Of a DNA stretch of 64,000 nt, positions 11,633-23,100 are shown piece after piece; positions within the stretch are counted from its first letter, which is position 1; each line of letters starts with the position of its first letter. Source of the DNA: Macrostomum hystrix (taxonomy: Eukaryota; Platyhelminthes; Macrostomidae). A program made the position numbers and the translations under genes. Where the stretch lies: assembly GCA_950097015.1 (NCBI GenBank), contig CATNEN010000039.1:9161501-9225500 (forward strand). The letters are read 5' to 3'. The notes beneath the pieces were generated by a model that ran no database searches, was not told the DNA's origin, and saw only the letters and a list, made by a program, of their open reading frames with translations.

Positions 11633-14600
11633 TTATATTGCTGAGCAGCACAGAACAGGGTCACCGCAGCGTCGGCTAAGGCATGTAGGAGCCAGCACAG
11701 TCTCACCTGGATCAATGTGGCTGCCAAACACGGTGAGCAGCCGAGGATTCACCCGGCAGACAATGTCCGTGGCGCGCAACAATTCTCCGTCGCTATTCCA
11801 TGCCGAGGAGCCATTAGCCGAGCCATGGCTTAAAACTCGAACAGCGAACGCGGAGACTCGCCTAACGCTGATGTCTTCAAGTTGAAATTGACTCTCCAAC
11901 GATTCCCAAGAATCGGCGCTGACGCCATCAGGCGAGAGTTTTCTAACCCAGGCCGGCCTGCAGGTGAGTCTGAGCAGGAAGTTGACAAACTGCAGCCTGC
12001 TCAGGCCGGGCACGGTGACCAGGTCCGCCCGACCGTCGGCCAGGTGGGCGAACGGCACAGCGCCGTAGGGACTCTTTGCCGAACGACAGGGCATTGTGAA
12101 GCTGGACACTGAGGCCAATCGGCTGCGTGACTGGCGCCAAGCTGAAGCGTTTCCGTTGCTAGGCAACGACGGAGCAGGCTGACGACGCACAGGAGCCAGG
12201 CAGGCGGCGGCCGGGGGGCCGAGGTCGCGAACCGCCTCGCGGGCAACGTCCGAGTTTGGAAGCGCGGAGCACACAGGACACTGACGGTGGCAGGCTAGCG
12301 GCGGACTGGAAAGGATCAGGAAAATGCCATTGGGATCCAAACTGGTGTTTAGAAGATATTGGGATCTAAACTGCTGTTTAAGGGAGATTGGGATCTAAAA
12401 TAGTGTTTAGGGGAGATTGGGATCTAAACTGCTGTTTAGGGGAGATTGGGATCTAAACTGGTGTTTAGGGGAGATTGGGATCCAAACTGGTGTTTAGAAG
12501 ATATTGGGATCTAAACTGCTGTTTAAGGGAGATTGGGATCTAAAATAGTGTTTAGGGGAGATTGGGATCTAAACTGCTGTTTAGGGGAGATTGGGATCTA
12601 AACTGGTGTTTAGGGGAGATTGGGATCTAAAATGGTGTTTAGGAGACATTGGGATCTAAACTGCTGTTTAGGGGAGATTGGGATCTAAACTGCTGTTTAG
12701 GGGAGATTGGGATCTAAAATGGTGTTTATAAGAGATTGGGATCTAAACTTGTGTTTAGGAGACATTGGGATCTAAACTTGTGTTTAGGGGAGATTGGGAT
12801 CTAAACTTGTGTTTAGGGGAGATTGGGATCTAAAATGGTGTTTAGGAGACATTGGGATCTAAACTGCTGTTTAGGGGAGATTGGGATCTAAAATGGTGTT
12901 TATAAGAGATTGGGATCTAAAATTGTGTTTATAAGAGATTGGGATCTAAACTGCTGTTTAGGGGAGATTGGGATCTAAACTGCTGTTTAGGGGAGATTGG
13001 GATCTAAACTGCTGTTTAGGGGAGATTGGGATCTAAAATGGTGTTTATAAGAGATTGGGATCCAAATTTGTGTTTAGGAGACATTGGGATCTAAACTGCT
13101 GTTTAGGGGAAATTGGGATCTAAACTGCTGTTTAGGGGAGATTGGGACCCAAATTTGTGTTTAGGGGAGATTGGGATCTAAACTGCTGTTTAGGGGAGAT
13201 TGGGATCTAAACTGCTGTTTAGGGGAGATTGGGATCTAAAATGGTGTTTATAAGAGATTAGGATCTAAAATGGTGTTTATAAGAGATTGGGATCTAAACT
13301 AGCATCTATGAGACATGGGATCTAAACTTGTATTAGGGAGACAAAATTATCTAAACAGGTGTTTAGGATTGGGATCAAACCTAGAGAATGGGAATCTAGG
13401 CACAGCTATAAGCCGAGACTGACCGCACAGGCTCGGTTTCAATAAGCGTGAGCTCCAGCAGGTGCCTTGGCAGCCGCATGAGGGTGATGGCGCCCATCAG
13501 GTCGTAGCGTGCGGGCCCCAGCCAGCGCAGAGATTCGCTGCCTTTCAACACGTCACCAAAATAGCCGTAGGACAGCAAGCCCAGGTTATAGGCCAGGAAT
13601 TCGCCAGTATGCATATCGTAGACCGAGGTGACGTCCATAGCAACACGGTTGCCAAGCAGAATGTGAACCAGCGCTGTGGTGGCATCGCTGTTGCCGTTCA
13701 CGCTGTGCACAATGGCGTCCGTGCTGCCTGAAAACAAAAAAACAATATTATCTTCCATTTTTACTTCAAGTAGACTTCTATATATGGAGTCTTAACGGCT
13801 TCATAGGCTGTCTTAGGAGGGATTTTAGCCTAGGGGTCAGAGCATCGTACTCACGACTTGAAGGTCGGAGGTTCGATTCCCGACTACACAGGAACAATTT
13901 GTGCCTTTAAAAGACACACTTTTAAGCATCTTAAAAAAGCATCAGCTGGCTAAATTGAGACTGGGTCGGGCGTCCCACTGGTCCATGGACTGAATAGCTG
14001 AGCGCAGATTTCAGATGCGCCGCGTAATAGCTGCGGCTGTGCTGTTGGTACAGTGAGAGTTTGACACTGCCAGACGACGAGAAAGTCAGGGCAGATGTAC
14101 ACAACTATGTGAGTACAGTAAATCTAAAAACTGTATAAACATTCACGTAGTCGAACGTAGTCGTAGTCCGCACAGTCTCACCGCAAGGAATCACTCCCAC
14201 TGGCTTATCGGTCGGATGCTCTACATCGAATTTGCCGTGCCCGTCGATGCCAAGATCGAGTCGACGACGCAAAAGCAGGCCGTGCACGAGTTCCGACAGG
14301 ATGCCGTCGCCGCCGATGCAGAGCACGCTGCGAGTTGCAGTGGGATTAGACAGGTGTAAAACTGTTGGACAGGGAATAAGCTCATAGACAATAAGCTCAT
14401 GGACAACAATAATTTTAAGATGTCTGTGGACAATGGCACATCACTTGGTGACACTAGACCCGCAGCCAGCGAGGAGGCATCCCCGCACACAGATACTGTA
14501 CGCAGGAATACGCTCACACAGGTGTGTAGACCTGCCCTGACTGTCTCATCGTCAGGCAGTGTGCACTCTCACTGTGTCTCGGAGGTTGGCCCTCAGAGGC

Positions 14601-16130
14601 ATAAATTGCACGACATGCCCCCAAGCCTTCACTACGCGGCTGTGCACCAAAATAATATGGCCTCACCGCGGAATCGAGCTCCGGGACCTTCGTGAGAGGC
14701 AAACGCGTTAACCACTCTGCTAATCACCCCAGAGTCTCATCTCTAAAGTTAATCTTTCGAATCTTATGGCCATTAACGAGGCAGAAATTTTGCAATCGCT
14801 TTAGTTCAACCAGCTGTACGATGGGTAAAAAAATTGCTGAAACAGTATTCTGGGTGGGTGTGTCAAGATACGATAATGCAATCAAGCAGCAGCAGAAGCA
14901 GCAGAAAAGAAGCTTACCCGTCGAACGGACTCAGGCTCTCGCGCAGCAGGTAATCCCTGGCGTGATAGCGCCGCTCGGTGCGCACGACAACGGCACGGAC
15001 TCCGCAAGCCGCCAGCCAGGGCAGCACTAGGCGATCCGAGAGGGCCACGGAGTCGCCCACGCCGCTAGCTGGATTGATGAATAACAGCACGGCTGACAGG
15101 CGCCTGCAAATATTGATGCGATCAGCCAGCTGATTAAACCATTGTGAGTGAGCGAGTGACTGGGTGGGTGAGTGAGTGAGTGAGTGAGTGAGTGTGTGTG
15201 TGTGAGGTAGTCAGTCAGTTTAATAAGAAAACAAGTAAATTTGTCTGATTAATGTGATTTAATTCGCTATACTTTTTTTAAAGAAGCACGCGCTGAAAGA
15301 ATGAGTAAATAATTCCATGTTATGGAAAATCCCAAGTGCACAGAAACTAACACAACAATTATCACGCCAGCAGTTTAAAGTACAATGGAGTGCAGCAAAA
15401 TCTAGCGCCATATTTCTAATCGTCATAACTATATTTTGATTTTTTTAACATTCATTTCATATGTAACTAAACAAGACAGCATTAGACCAGATAACAAACT
15501 TGACCTCTGCTCAAAGACTTAACAAGTCTCGGGCCAAACTCAAGTTCAACAAGGCAAAGCTGGATTGCACAATCATTTTGGTTCGGGCTAAGCGACACGA
15601 AAACCCTATCGGTCTATGCGTGATAGCAGAGCTTTAATCAGTAGGGCAAGCAGCATTTCAGGATATTGTGGCCTACCAATTGCACAGCTTAATGCTAATC
15701 CGACCCAAGGGAAGTTGTCAAGAAATCTATCCTACCTGTAGAGGCGCAGTTGTTCAAGCAGAATCTGGCAGCACTCTCCAGCCGAGCTGCCAGGCATGTC
15801 GGTGAATCTCAGCCTAGTTAGCGACCAAAGCGAGCCGCCGCTTGGCAACCTCCTAGCAACAATGAGTTCCAATGTATTTGATTTAGAATCGTCTATTGGA
15901 GTGGACGCATTGAGGACTAAACTGAGCGGCACACTGTCAGCTCTACCGCTGTCTGAAACTGTCCAAACAAGTTGTTGAACTGATGCCCGGCCTGGTTGAC
16001 CAATCACAGCGCGGCCATTGCTGCTCGACTGGCCAATCAGATGCAGCTGGCAAATGTTACCCAGATGGCGACAGTCAAAAGAGACCTCTGTGGCACTGCA
16101 AGCATTTTTTTCAGCAGCTGTGTCCAACAT
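11633..16130 (-). CDS. CERK: Ceramide kinase (CERK), five coding exons
   Basis: CERK phosphorylates ceramide to ceramide-1-phosphate at membranes. Exons 16130-15736, 15103-14918, 14327-14182, 13727-13424 and 12305-11633 join in frame (567 residues; human CERK is 537). Exon 1 gives an N-terminal PH-like region. Exon 2 holds the DAGK catalytic start (FINPASGVGD). Exon 3 holds the nucleotide-binding GGDG (CIGGDGILSE) and GVIPCG, completed by GSTD in exon 4. Exon 4 continues with SYGYFGDVL and RWLGPARYD. Exon 5 keeps the CERK-specific CxxxCxxC (CHRQCPVC), then PFAHLADGRADLV and WNSDGELL. All junction phases match. Introns carry one SINE-B, one SINE-A, a GTGA microsatellite and a 29-bp minisatellite. 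An upstream exon cannot be excluded. The neighbour SCYL2 is transcribed divergently 4 kb away. Confidence 0.93.
12322..13375. repeat. Minisatellite, 29-bp unit, about 36 copies, CERK intron 4
   Basis: The unit contains GGGATCTAAACTGCTGTTTA, in which CTAAAC and GTTTAG can pair across four bases. Variants (TGGTG, TTGTG, TATAAG, GGGGAG) recur. The array occupies almost the whole 1.1-kb intron, ending about 17 bases before the acceptor on the minus strand. Confidence 0.96.
13806..14115 (+). mobile_element. tRNA-derived SINE, family B, CERK intron 3
   Basis: A tRNA-like head has an A-box-like stretch (TAGGGGTCAGAGCATCG) and a B box (GGTTCGATTCC). The body has CCTTTAAAAGACACAC and the palindrome GGTCCATGGACTGA, shared with the copy at 42020-42300. 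Its 3' part (CACTGCCAGACGACGAG through AGATGTACACAACT) resembles the conserved module of SINE family A. It is antisense to CERK. Confidence 0.75.
14432..14737 (-). mobile_element. tRNA-derived SINE, family A, CERK intron 2
   Basis: Read on the minus strand it has an A box (GCAGAGTGGTTAACGCG) and a B-box-like GAGCTCGATTCC. It then has the family core TGCCTGACGATGAGACAGTC, GTACACACCTGTGTGAG-like sequence and GGGTCTAGTGTCACCAA. It is about 305 bp and the fullest copy in the window. Confidence 0.8.
15146..15205. repeat. GTGA microsatellite, CERK intron 1
   Basis: Runs of GAGT and GTGA followed by GTGTGTGTG inside the intron between CERK exons 1 and 2. Confidence 0.9.
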
Positions 16131-19100
16131 GCCACGAGGGACACGTCGGGAGTGCTGAAATCAATGCAATGTTTAAAATCAATTGTTAAAATTAAATTCA
16201 TAATGTTGTTAAGAACTTAAGTATTTTTAGTTACTATAATAGGAAGTACATGAAAATTCTTCGTATAAAGTTTAACAAAGATAACATAAATAGGCTTAAT
16301 ATATATTGAGTTAAAGAGTTTTCACTGGCAATTTTTATGGCTAGCAATTGCATTATAAAGATGCAAGCAAATTAAATACATTAGAGTCTACAATTTTTTA
16401 GCTGATCTCACTTTAAAGATGCTTGAAGATAGTATCCAAACAGCAAAAAATTTAATAATTTTTTAAATAATAGAACAACATTTCTAGGAAAATAATGATA
16501 AGCTAAAGTTTATTAAATAGCTTCTGAATTAAACATATATAATTAGTTTTGTCATAGCTGACAATCTCAATTGGAAAATTAAGGTATAAATTAGATTTTC
16601 TAATGATACGACAAGGATAGTCTATAAATATAAAGGCACATACAAGTGATCACCCAAATCTCCCAATCCCCTATTCCCCTCAATTTAAGTTTTACAGCTT
16701 AACAAATGAAAGAGTATAAAAGTGAATTATAGTATGGCTGACATTTGCAGCAACATACATTGCTGCACTTGCTGTAACCAATGTAACGATACATTGGTTA
16801 TTGCGAAAGCATATTTGTTTGAGCAACACAGTGATATGAATTTCTAAAAACTTTTATAGAATTAATTAAAATGTATTTTATATGTTAGCTTTAAATATGT
16901 ACACTGCAAATATAGATAACACCAGGTCTGACTTCTTAGTATGTATTTAGTATGTTTTTACAAGGACTAAATACTTACATACCATGAGAATTGTGAAACA
17001 GATAGTAAAACAATGCCTGAATATATGTACGTTATATGTATGGCATTTTTAATGAATAATGACTTACTGCTTGGTAGGCCTAACTGATTAAGTTGCCAAG
17101 TAATCACTTGAAAGTTGCCATTGAATTAGGATTTAATTGTAGTAGAATTTTTTAAAGTAAGAGTATAATGGCCATTTGTGATAAATATAATATTAAATAA
17201 GATAAAAGTGCAAAATTGTGACAATCTATTTTTATTGTGTATTATAACTATTAGCTTTTAGAAATGGTCATAGGGCAGGAGGGCTAAATAAATAATAATT
17301 TATTGAATTGTGTTTCTGTTTAACTTAGATTTCTTTATTACAGCAAGCAAACAACCTGTCGAACGGAGTAGTTGATGCTGAGGTGCGTTTAGTAGTATGT
17401 CGATTCATCGGCCTATAACGATATGAAAATAATAATGTGAAGAAGCGAATATTAGCTTACTTGCATGTTTTACCTCATAAAACATTCACAACTCGAAAAA
17501 AACAACGTTAACGCGGAATCTCGATAATAAACGTTTGACACAGATGATTACTCGAGTTAGCAATCCCGTTTGATTGGTTCAAAAACCTACAAAACTTAAA
17601 TTTCGTGCATCGTGCAAGCATGAATATGACTCTTATTAACAAACTATTCACTTTTAAACAAATTCGTGAATTACAAGTTACAGAAAACAAAGATATACCG
17701 ATTGAAATATTAGTTATAGTATAGGGTTTTCACTTTACATTTTTATTACTGTATTACTTTCTTCGATGACAATCATGAATTTCAGTGAAGTTGGATTTTT
17801 TTCTGTGAAACTGTCTATAAAAAATTGTACATACATAAACCTCTAAAGAAAATGTTTAATAAAATTTTATATTATATTGTTTATTCGTTTATATTAGGTT
17901 CTGTAATATTACATTAACCGGATATGATATATATACCTATATTATACTTCCCCAACGAATCCATAGGCCTATTCAATAGATAGTTCGTTATCTCTAGTTT
18001 ATCGACGACAGAGTTAGGCTATACCTATTGTAGATCTAATTCTTCTTCAACTAAAGAGTTCTAGTAAATTCATTACTACGAATGTTATCAATCAATAATA
18101 AGACAAAGTAACTTTGTAACAGCAGTCTAACAGCTAGCAGCACAAAATGGCCTTATGAAAATTTAATGCAGTTTTGTTTGGTTTTTGGTGAGAATAAGTT
18201 GTCCAATTGATGAGTCAATGACACAATCATAATGGTGTATCCTACAATTCGTAGGCTAGTTTACAGAACTCTGCTAAGTTAGTTTGTTAGTTGCTAAGCT
18301 TTTTATTATTCCATTGTCTCCCATTGTCTTTTCCCTTGCACCTATAGGCCTACTTTTCTCTAAGCCTATCTTACCTAGGCTTAGGCTAGGGGCCATACAT
18401 GTGCAACCTCCCAAATCTTAGCCAGCCATGCGACTTAGTTTTTGCTCTATTTACGACTTAGTTTGCTCTCATTTGTGACTTAGTTTGCTCTCATTTACTC
18501 TCTCTTTCTCTCCCCATTTTCCTCTTCTTCCCACCTTCCTTATTTGTCCCTTGGTTTCCCCTTTGATTTTTGTGAGCTTGGTCAATTGGTTTTTGCGACT
18601 TACCTTGCTTGGCCCTCATTTCACCCGGCCGGTTTGGCCTGGTTGGCAGGGTATTGCGCATGTATGCTAGGGGCCTGAAACTAAAAGCATGGATGCTTTT
18701 TATTAGCCCTAATATAAGCATAGATAATAAGATAGTTTAGATAGATAGTATAGCAAGTATAGGCTAGGCCTATACTTTTTATTTCTGTTGTAATAGATAA
18801 TTTTAATGTAATCTAGCCACTAAAGCCTAATTCAATAGGGATTATAGACCTAGTTTGATCAAATGCAATTAGTGCCATTGCCATTGCTAGGTTTAGGCCT
18901 AGTAGCTAGTCTAGGGATTTTTGGAAAGTGTTGTTTCTTATCTTCATTCATTCTTTTATTATTCATTAATTTCATTCATTATTTTGTATAGCTCAAAAGT
19001 CACTTTTGATTCTGTTTACTTAAAGACTACCTAAGCCTATCAATGACCCATTTATAAGAAATTCAGATAAAAATTAGAATATTCAGCATTTAGATATTCA

Positions 19101-20188
19101 GTTACACCTTTTAAATATTTTATTATTATTGTTTCTAATTAGCTTGTTCAAAAACTTTTTTTTCTTGTCACTAACAATGAATGATGAAATGTCAGACCAG
19201 AATAAAACAACACAAAAAGTTGTTTATAGGCCTATGCAGACTAATGTCAAATGAAAATAATAAGCTATTTACAACACATGTATACCCCCTTCAGTTTTAC
19301 ATTAACAATCATTAGAATGGCAGAAATAAATGTAAATAATTGTGAAACAAAGGTATGGGGGTTTAGTGTATCATTGCACATTTCAGAACTGTTTTGTGAA
19401 GAGGATCCAATCTACTAAGTAATATATGTTAGACTTGGCATTGACTCATCTAAAAGACATTCAGCTTGAAGTATTGAAATCTGATTTCCCTTGCTAATAA
19501 AGCACCATGCCATGGAAGACACTAGACCAGCTATTCTAAGCAGTTTGTTAAATAAAACAAATAAGCCCATTTTATGCATTTTTGCTTGCTGAAATGAAAA
19601 AAGACATGTTGATCATAAACCAAAATGTGACTGAAAAAAAGATCATAAACCAATGGAATGCCAAGGCCTCCTAGCAATCCCCCCTCCTCCTTGTCTCCTT
19701 TTACTTTGTCCCCTATAATACATTGCTTTTGCTTTTAGCTAGCTTTTATTTTGCTAGGACTGAATATATTCTAAAAAGTTAGAGAAATATGCTTTTTTAG
19801 GTGTATCACTTTTGACTGTTGTCTTATATAGCTAGCTGATTTATATCTTTCAAACTTGCAAATAGAACCCACTGATACAATTCAATCATTTTTGTACTGA
19901 TTGACATATTCTTACAACTCACAAGTATAAATTCAACTTTCATATGTTAATTTGACCTAGTATTGCCTAGCTAGTTATTAGTTAGTCACAATAGTTTCGT
20001 TTTCTGTTTAAAAATGTAGTAAGGCTATAGCTAGCTAGTTTTTTCTTTCTTCTTTTTAACTAGCTATGTTCTCAGTTTTCAATTCAAAGCATTGTTACAA
20101 CAGTTACAGAATTTCTTCATTTTTATCTATTAATTAGCGTGACACTTTTAATCAAACATTGTTAGGTCTATAAATTACAGCCAATCCA
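16131..20188. promoter_or_regulatory. AT-rich divergent intergenic region (CERK / SCYL2 promoters)
   Basis: Four kilobases of AT-rich unique DNA between the start codons of CERK (minus) and SCYL2 (plus), so both promoters should lie here. No convincing ORF is seen. The palindromic motif TAGGCCTA or its 7-base core recurs about six times between 17070 and 19230. A CT-rich tract lies at 18480-18560. No TATA box can be assigned with confidence. Confidence 0.5.
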
Positions 20189-23100
20189 ATGGAATTCCTT
20201 GGCAAAATCTATAGCACTGTGAGTCAGAATCTCCCAGGCAATCCAATCACCAGGGAATACGATATTCACAAGCAGACCGGCTCAGCTGGGCCTGGCTTAC
20301 TATGGAGAGTGTTTTTGGCTACAAAGAAGTCTACAAAACAGGTTGGATTTAAATGTGCAATTTTTTAAAGACCCAATATGAACATTTTTTATATTGCAAG
20401 TGGCCTTTTTAATAAACTAACAGGAAGCGTCCGTGTGGATGTTCGATAAAAAGTCTCTAGAGAAATTCAGCAAGCGCGATCGCGAACTAATACTGGAGAT
20501 TGTCAAACGGGGCGTATCTAATCTGACTCGACTGCGGCACCCGAAGATTCTTTCGGTGAGTTGGTTGGTTTTATTTTAAAGGTCTAACTCCTAAGCGCTG
20601 AAGAACTGAAGGGTTAGCGTCACCAAGCCACTGAAGAACTGAAGGGTTAGCGTCACCAAGCCACTGAAGAACTGAAGGGTTAGCGTCACCAAGCCACTGA
20701 AGAACTGAAGGGTTAGCGTCACCAAGCCACTGAAGAACTGAAGGGTTAGCGTCACCAAGCCACTGAAGAACTGAAGGGTTAGCGTCACCAAGCCACTGAA
20801 GAACTGAAGGGTTAGCGTCACCAAGCCACTGAAGAACTGAAGGGTTAGCGTCACCAAGCCACTGAAGAACTGAAGGGTTAGCGTCACCAAGCCACTGAAG
20901 AACTGAAGGGTTAGCGTCACCAAGCCACTGAAGAACTGAAGGGTTAGCGTCACCAAGCCACTAAAGAACTGAAGGGTTAGCGTCACCAAGCCACTGAAGA
21001 ACTGAAGGGGTTAGCGTCACCAAGCCACTGAAGAACTGAAGGGTTAGCGTCACCAAGCCACTGAAGAACTGAAGGGTTAGCGGCACCAAGCCACTGAAGA
21101 ACTGAAGGGGTTAGCGTCACCAAGCCACTGAAGAACTGAAGGGTTAGCGGCACCAAGCCACTGAAGAACTGAAGGGTTAGCGGCACCAAGCCACTGAAGA
21201 ACTGAAGGGGTTAGCGGCACCAAGCCACTGAAGAACTGAAGGGGTTAGCGTCACCAAGCCACTGAAGAACTGAAGGGGTTAGCGTCACCAAGCCACTGAA
21301 GAACTGAAGGGGTTAGCGTCACCAAGCCACTGAAGAACTGAAGGGGTTAGCGTCACCAAGCCACTGAAGAACTGAAGGGGTTAGCGGCACCAACCCGCTG
21401 AAGAACTGAAGGGGTTAGCGGCACCAAGCCACTGAAGAACTGACAGTCCATGGAATCATTAATACCTTGCAGGTCGTGACCTCCTTAGAGGAGTCTCGCG
21501 AGAGCATTGCCTTCGCCACCGAGCCGGCCATTGGCTCTTTAGCAAATCTGCTCGGTTGTCATGACAACCTAACTAGCGAAGCCGCCGCCAGCCTGAAAGG
21601 TTTCGAATTATTCGACGTCGAGATAAAATACGGCCTGCTTCAGCTAACCGAGGCGCTGGCTTTCTTGCACCAGTCTGGCAAACAGATGCACGGAAATCTC
21701 TGCCCGGAGACTATCGTTATCAACAGATGCGGTTCCTGGAAACTGGCTGGCATGGACTTCTGCCAGGCCAACACCGGCAGCGAGCAGTGCCCAATGTTTG
21801 CCTGCCACGCTTGGGTTGACTCGCTGCCTCCACAGGCGCAGCCTCGGTAACTTTCTGGCGCTGCATTTATTGGGGATTTAAATGCTGTAGAGTAACTTCA
21901 TGAGATCCTAGGAGACAGTTCATGAGATCCTGGGAGACAGTTCATGAGATCCTGGGAGACAGTTCATGAGATCCTGGGAGACAGTTCATGAGATCCTGGG
22001 AGACAGTTCATGAGATCCTGGGAGACAGTTCATGAGATCCTGGGAGACAGTTCATGAGATCCTGGGAGACAGTTCATGAGATCCTGGGAGACAGTGGTAG
22101 CTGCACAGATTACAGCTTTCATTCCCTATCCGCAGTCTAAACTACCTGGCTCCAGAGGCTGCGCTGAGTCACGAGTGCACATCAGCGGCGGACATGTTCT
22201 CGCTAGGCCTGCTATTTTACACCATCTACAATCGCGGCCGGCCACTGATAGAATCTGCTGCCGATCTGTCCGCCTATAAGCGCAGCGTGGCCGCACTGAA
22301 GGGTCTGAGGCTGTCCGCCCTGAGCTGCGTGCCAGAGTCGGCCAGAGAGGACGTCAAGCTGGCGTTGAACTGCGATCCGGGAGTTCGGCCAGACGCCAAC
22401 CAGTTCGGCCGGATTGTGTTCTTTGAAGACTCCGGAGTGTCAGCTCTGCAGTTTATGGACAATCTGTTCCAGCTAGACAACCTGGCCAAGTCACAGTTCT
22501 ATAAGGGGCTGGCACAGATCTCGGCTAGCCTGCCTATGGTGAGCTCTGCGTTGGGTCACAGCCCAAGTCTACAGCCAAATCTACTTAGTTCATAACGATG
22601 ACCCAATCTACTCAGCTCATAACGATGACCCAATCCACTTAGTTTATAATGATGACCCAATCTACTCAGCTCATAACGATGACCCAATCTACTTAGCTCA
22701 TAACGATGACCCAATCTATTTAGCTCATAACGATGACCCAATCTACTTAGCTCATAATGATGACCCAATCTACCTAGCTTATTGTGGTGACATATTATCT
22801 GCTTAGCCCATACTCGTAACCCTCAGTCTGTTAATAAGACTGGAATTACAGTTTCACTTAACGCTTAATCGCCCGTATCAGATCCTAAAATGCCCATTAA
22901 ATTGATCTCTCCGCAGCGGGTCAATCTGCTTCGCATCATTCCGCAAATCTCCGAGGAGTTCGCCAATCCAAACATGATCCCGTTCGTGCTGCCAACCATA
23001 CTGCAAATATCTGAGGCCGCATCTGAGGCCGAGTTCAGAGAACTCATCCTGCCTAAACTGCTGCCCGTATTCAAGCTCAGAGAGCCTGTGCAGGTAATTC

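Noticed and set aside
20591-21189. Minus-strand ORF of LVTLTLQFFSG repeats
   Set aside because: It lies antisense within the SCYL2 intron 2 array; the 33-bp unit has no stop.
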